Below are positions 61,348 to 64,000 of a stretch of 64,000 bases of DNA, piece after piece (position 1 is the stretch's first letter; each line of letters begins with the position of its first letter). Below the pieces are notes generated by a model. It had not been told where the DNA came from, searched no databases, and worked only from the letters and a program-made list of their open reading frames with translations. The translations under genes were made by a program, and so were the position numbers. The stretch comes from Runella zeae DSM 19591 (GTDB lineage Bacteria > Bacteroidota > Bacteroidia > Cytophagales > Spirosomataceae), in assembly GCF_000423565.1 (NCBI RefSeq), contig NZ_AUIF01000017.1, positions 181,420-245,419 of the forward strand, written 5' to 3'.

Positions 61348-61779
61348 ATGAACAGCACTCTATTGACCCTGAAAACATCTATCATTGTTGAAGCACCCGT
61401 AGCAGAAGTATGGGATGCGCTTACCAATCCCGAAATGGTAAAAAAATATTTTTTCGGTTCCCAAATGATTACTACTTGGAAAGAAGGAGAAAGTATCCGT
61501 TTTACGGGTGAGTGGGAGGGACAAACCTACGAAGACAAAGGTGTCGTTTTGAGCTTTAAACCAGCGCATTATTTGGCGTATAGTTATTGGAGTTCGATGG
61601 GCGGAACTCCCGATGTCCCTGAGAACTATGCCCAAATCGAATACTATGTTGAGCCCGTCGAAAACGGTACCAAAGTAAGCATCACCCAAGACAGTATCAA
61701 AGATGAAACCGCCCAACATCATTCTGAAAACCTGTGGCAGCTGGTACTGGGCGAAATGAAAAAGCTCTTAGAACAATAA
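61348..61779 (+). CDS. SRPBCC (AHSA1-like) domain protein
   Basis: A 143-residue START-like fold, started at 61348 (MNSTLLTLKTSIIVEAPVAEVWDALTNPE; upstream frame to 61294 is unconserved). It has the hydrophobic cavity fold (VKKYFFGSQMITTWKEGESI, MGGTPDVPENYAQ). Such proteins bind hydrophobic ligands or assist chaperones. It may be controlled by the WYL regulator upstream. Confidence 0.85.
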   Translation: MNSTLLTLKTSIIVEAPVAEVWDALTNPEMVKKYFFGSQMITTWKEGESIRFTGEWEGQTYEDKGVVLSFKPAHYLAYSYWSSMGGTPDVPENYAQIEYYVEPVENGTKVSITQDSIKDETAQHHSENLWQLVLGEMKKLLEQ

Positions 61780-61859
61780 ATACGAATGCGCAACGTGGTT
61801 TTAACTTGGAAAGCCACGCTGCGCTGGCTTATTTTAAGGGTCAATTACTTAAAAACAGA

Positions 61860-62369
61860 ATGGTATCGTTTCGAGCATTGCTACAGAAATTTGATAAAAA
61901 AGGAGAAAAAACGGGCTGGACTTATTTTGAGATTTCGGAAGAGATAGCTCACAAGCTCAACCCTAATGTCCGTACTTCTTTTCGGGTAAAAGGAAAACTC
62001 GATGAGTATGCCATCAAGCTGGTAGCATTGCTGCCGATGGGCGACGGGGGATTTATCATGCCTGTCAATGCCGAAATGCGTCGTGGACTTCGCAAGAAAG
62101 AAGGGGCAATGATTGACGTGACGCTCGAAGTCGATTTAGATCCATTGCCTCAATCCATCGATTTGTTGGAATGTTTGGAAGATGAACCACAGGCGTTGGC
62201 GTTTTTTAATAAACTTCCCGTAAGTCATCAAAACTATTACAGCAAATGGATTGAATCGGCCAAAACGATTGAAACCAAAACCAAACGCATCAGCATGATG
62301 ATAAAAGGCATGTCGATGGGGTTGAATTTTGGCGAAACGATTCGATATTTTCGAGATTTAGAAAAGTAA
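61860..62369 (+). CDS. YdeI/OmdA-type protein with DUF1905 domain
   Basis: A 169-residue protein, started at 61860 (MVSFRALLQKFDKKGEKTGW). A DUF1905 domain (WTYFEISEEIAHKLN, SFRVKGKLDEYAIKLVALLP) is followed by the YdeI/OmdA-type helix part (SHQNYYSKWIESAKTIETKTKRI). The family is small and unstudied. It overlaps nothing; a longer frame to 61734 overlaps the SRPBCC gene and is unlikely. Confidence 0.8.
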   Translation: MVSFRALLQKFDKKGEKTGWTYFEISEEIAHKLNPNVRTSFRVKGKLDEYAIKLVALLPMGDGGFIMPVNAEMRRGLRKKEGAMIDVTLEVDLDPLPQSIDLLECLEDEPQALAFFNKLPVSHQNYYSKWIESAKTIETKTKRISMMIKGMSMGLNFGETIRYFRDLEK

Positions 62370-62425
62370 ATAACGCCCTTTCGCGTGTTTTGATTACATC
62401 TGACATCACTTTTACCTACCCTACA

Positions 62426-62758
62426 ATGGTAGATTTAGAACAAGCTCATACACTTCTGGTTTCGATGCCCGATGCCGTAGAGGAGGCTCACTTTGACAAA
62501 CCTGCCTATAAAATTAAAGGCAAGATATTTGCTACGTTCAATATCGAGAACAAGTGGGTGACGCTAAAATTGACACCTGAGCAGCAAAATATTCTTTGTG
62601 AAGACCCCGCTTTTTATCCTGTTCCCAACAAATGGGGCCAAATGGGATGGACTCACGTTGACCTAAATCAAGTAAAAAAAACGCACTTTGCCGAGGCGGT
62701 AGACCTCGCTTATCAAAACATTATTTCACAAAAAAAGAAAGCCAAAAGTAAGTCATAG
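62426..62758 (+). CDS. MmcQ/YjbR-family DNA-binding protein
   Basis: A 110-residue protein, started at 62426 (MVDLEQAHTLLVSMPDAVEE; a TTG at 62390 is upstream). KPAYKIKGKIFATFN and VTLKLTPEQQNILCED match the YjbR fold, which has a double-wing-like basic surface. A role in DNA or nucleotide binding is proposed for the family. The tail is Lys-rich. Confidence 0.8.
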   Translation: MVDLEQAHTLLVSMPDAVEEAHFDKPAYKIKGKIFATFNIENKWVTLKLTPEQQNILCEDPAFYPVPNKWGQMGWTHVDLNQVKKTHFAEAVDLAYQNIISQKKKAKSKS

Positions 62759-62793
62759 AGCCTGCTTTTGGGATATACTCAACTATAACAACC

Positions 62794-63333
62794 ATGAGAA
62801 AACTAATACTAGGACTTGCCGTAAGTTTAGACGGCTTCATCGAAGGGCCCAACGGCGAATATGACTGGTGTTTTACTGACCAAGATTATGGTCTCAACGA
62901 GTTTTTTACTCAAATAGATGCGTTGTTTGTAGGACGCAAAACCTACGAAATGTCTATCGCTCAAGACGGCCGTGAAAGCTGGCTTCCTAAGCTCAAAGAG
63001 TATGTTTTTTCAAACACATTGGAGCGATTTAAATCAGATAGAAGACTGATTAGCGGTACTCCTGAGGAAGTAGAAGCACAGGTCAGAAGGATAAAGAGCT
63101 TAGAAGGGAAGGATATTTGGCTTTTTGGTGGAGCGGAGCTTAGTAATTTTTTGATGGAGTTGAACCTCATTGATGAGCTTTGGCTGTCGGTTCATCCCGT
63201 CATGTTGGGAGCGGGAAAACCCTTTTTAGGAAATCTCAAAGACCGGCATTGGCTCACCCTCATCGAATCAAAAGTCTATGAAACGGGCTTGGTATCTTTG
63301 AAATATAGCTGCAAAAAGGCATTGAGTGATTAG
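62794..63333 (+). CDS. Dihydrofolate reductase/RibD-C family protein
   Basis: A 179-residue reductase-fold protein. LILGLAVSLDGFIEGPNGEYDW at the N-terminus, DALFVGRKTYEM and the late DIWLFGGAELSNFLMELNLIDEL match the COG0262/RibD C-terminal family. It reduces a pteridine or similar ring with NADPH, not necessarily folate. It ends in a hairpin. Confidence 0.88.
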   Translation: MRKLILGLAVSLDGFIEGPNGEYDWCFTDQDYGLNEFFTQIDALFVGRKTYEMSIAQDGRESWLPKLKEYVFSNTLERFKSDRRLISGTPEEVEAQVRRIKSLEGKDIWLFGGAELSNFLMELNLIDELWLSVHPVMLGAGKPFLGNLKDRHWLTLIESKVYETGLVSLKYSCKKALSD

Positions 63334-63374
63334 ACAAAAGCCATTGGATAGTTTTTTGTAGCTAAAAATATTTT

Positions 63375-63425
63375 ACAACATCGGGGAGTTTAGGAGTCGA
63401 ATCCTAAACTCCCGTTGTATTTTTG
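63375..63425 (+). terminator. Terminator with REP-like stem
   Basis: A 12-bp stem GGGAGTTTAGGA/TCCTAAACTCCC (63384-63395, 63402-63413), flanked by ACAAC/GTTGT pairing, then ATTTTTG. It ends the reductase gene. Confidence 0.75.
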
Positions 63426-63671
63426 GGATAGTATTTACTGTGTTTTATATCTTTAGATATGTAATAAAAATGTTTAATCGAAGCGATAAAAATAGATTTC
63501 AATGCTAAAATATGGAAAAGTTGCCTGAGTTAGATAAGCAACGTGACATGCTGTTTAATGAGATTTGTATTTGATTGTCAAAATAAAAAGATGTTGAAAT
63601 AGCAAAGCTCCTCAAGCACAGATGACTCAGACGCTAGGAAACGTAATGACAGAGATAATTAAATTTGAAGT
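63426..63671. other. Intergenic A/T-rich region before a partial gene
   Basis: About 245 nt. Two tiny frames of about 20 codons exist (near 63512 and 63623), but neither shows conserved features. The promoter of the partial gene should lie here. I see no RNA gene. Confidence 0.3.
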
Positions 63672-64000
63672 ATGGAACTTTTAAAAAAGAAATTGGAAGA
63701 ACAATTTGGGCAGCAATTTATTGTTGATTTCTCAAAAAAAGGAGTAACACTGATAGCCAAAGATAAAAGCCACGCTTTTTGTATGGGCTTCACTTATTAT
63801 CTGACTGATTTTAGATTTCGAGAGAAGCTGATAGCTCTTAAACGCTTTGAAGAGGTAGAGAAATTACTGCAACCTATTCTAAAAAAATATAAGATAGGAC
63901 AAGGTGATTTTGTATTGGCAGTTTATGACTGTGGTTTTTTTTCAACTATCAAAGAATTAATACCATTCAAAAATATTCCTACTATCAATCACTCCCTTAT
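63672..64000 (+). CDS. Hypothetical protein, 3'-truncated by window edge
   Basis: An open frame of 109 codons that begins at the ATG at 63672 (MELLKKKLEEQFGQQFIVDF) and runs off the right end. The residues are charged and helical at first, then include LIAKDKSHAFCMGFTYYLT. No family is recognised. It should be read on in the next sequence. Confidence 0.6.
   Translation, partial: MELLKKKLEEQFGQQFIVDFSKKGVTLIAKDKSHAFCMGFTYYLTDFRFREKLIALKRFEEVEKLLQPILKKYKIGQGDFVLAVYDCGFFSTIKELIPFKNIPTINHSL

Noticed and set aside
63512..63671. Small genes of about 20 codons before the last partial gene
   Set aside because: Too short, with no conserved residues or convincing start context.

Overview
This window looks like chromosomal DNA from a Bacteroidetes bacterium, most likely of the order Cytophagales (a Runella/Spirosoma/Dyadobacter-like relative; the genus is inferred, not shown). 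The evidence is an outer-membrane TonB-dependent receptor, a secreted protein with a type IX secretion C-terminal domain, moderate to low GC, start codons with few Shine-Dalgarno sequences, PorT-like barrels and many Bacteroidetes-type lipoproteins. There is no rRNA, tRNA, CRISPR array, transposase or prophage that I can support.

Layout. 1-12.4 kb: the 3' part of a TonB receptor, an antitoxin-like orphan, a large T9SS cargo protein, a sugar epimerase-like protein, a solitary nuoD, a PhoB-type regulator, rnpA-rpmH (rpmH is a short gene at 9901-10059) and a GT-C glycosyltransferase. 12.5-26.3 kb: house-keeping and sugar/redox genes. These are maf-MaoC-SDR, a DUF547 lipoprotein, a block of carbohydrate oxidation genes (Gfo/Idh/MocA, L-rhamnose mutarotase, aldo/keto reductase, gluconate dehydrogenase subunit 3-like, GMC oxidoreductase), then ygiD, a zinc dehydrogenase, an enoyl-CoA hydratase, pepF and crtZ. 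26.4-52.6 kb: an envelope and general-stress region. It holds a ThuA protein, a porin-like barrel, an AI-2E family exporter, a GH13 enzyme, coiled-coil lipoproteins, a transglutaminase-like protein, an ECF sigma factor, DUF2383, YtxH and holin-like proteins, BrkB, lmo0937, Dps and OmpA. Embedded in it is a large signalling block: sigma-54 (rpoN), an NtrC-type activator, three histidine kinases and several receiver proteins. 52.7-63.3 kb: a detoxification region. It contains two ring-cleaving VOC dioxygenases, a carboxylesterase, a pirin and a MarR-GNAT fusion regulator with a strong palindromic operator, followed by an ECF42-type sigma factor with its DGPF/YCII partner, a WYL regulator and small stress-type enzymes. 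A partial ORF runs off the right end.

The points I consider most worth checking are these. A short promoter-like element (TGG-N-AT ... TTTG) recurs 34-52 nt upstream of seven start codons, almost all of them stress/envelope genes around rpoN. The 52.7-58.7 kb block resembles the Bacillus MhqR quinone-detoxification regulon, with a near-perfect 24-bp palindrome 10 nt ahead of the MarR-type gene. AT-rich inverted repeats with short internal periodicity lie in the rpmH-rnpA spacer and between two signalling genes. An SDR enzyme has the YxxxK catalytic pair replaced by SxxxR. Several long palindromes sit at gene junctions.
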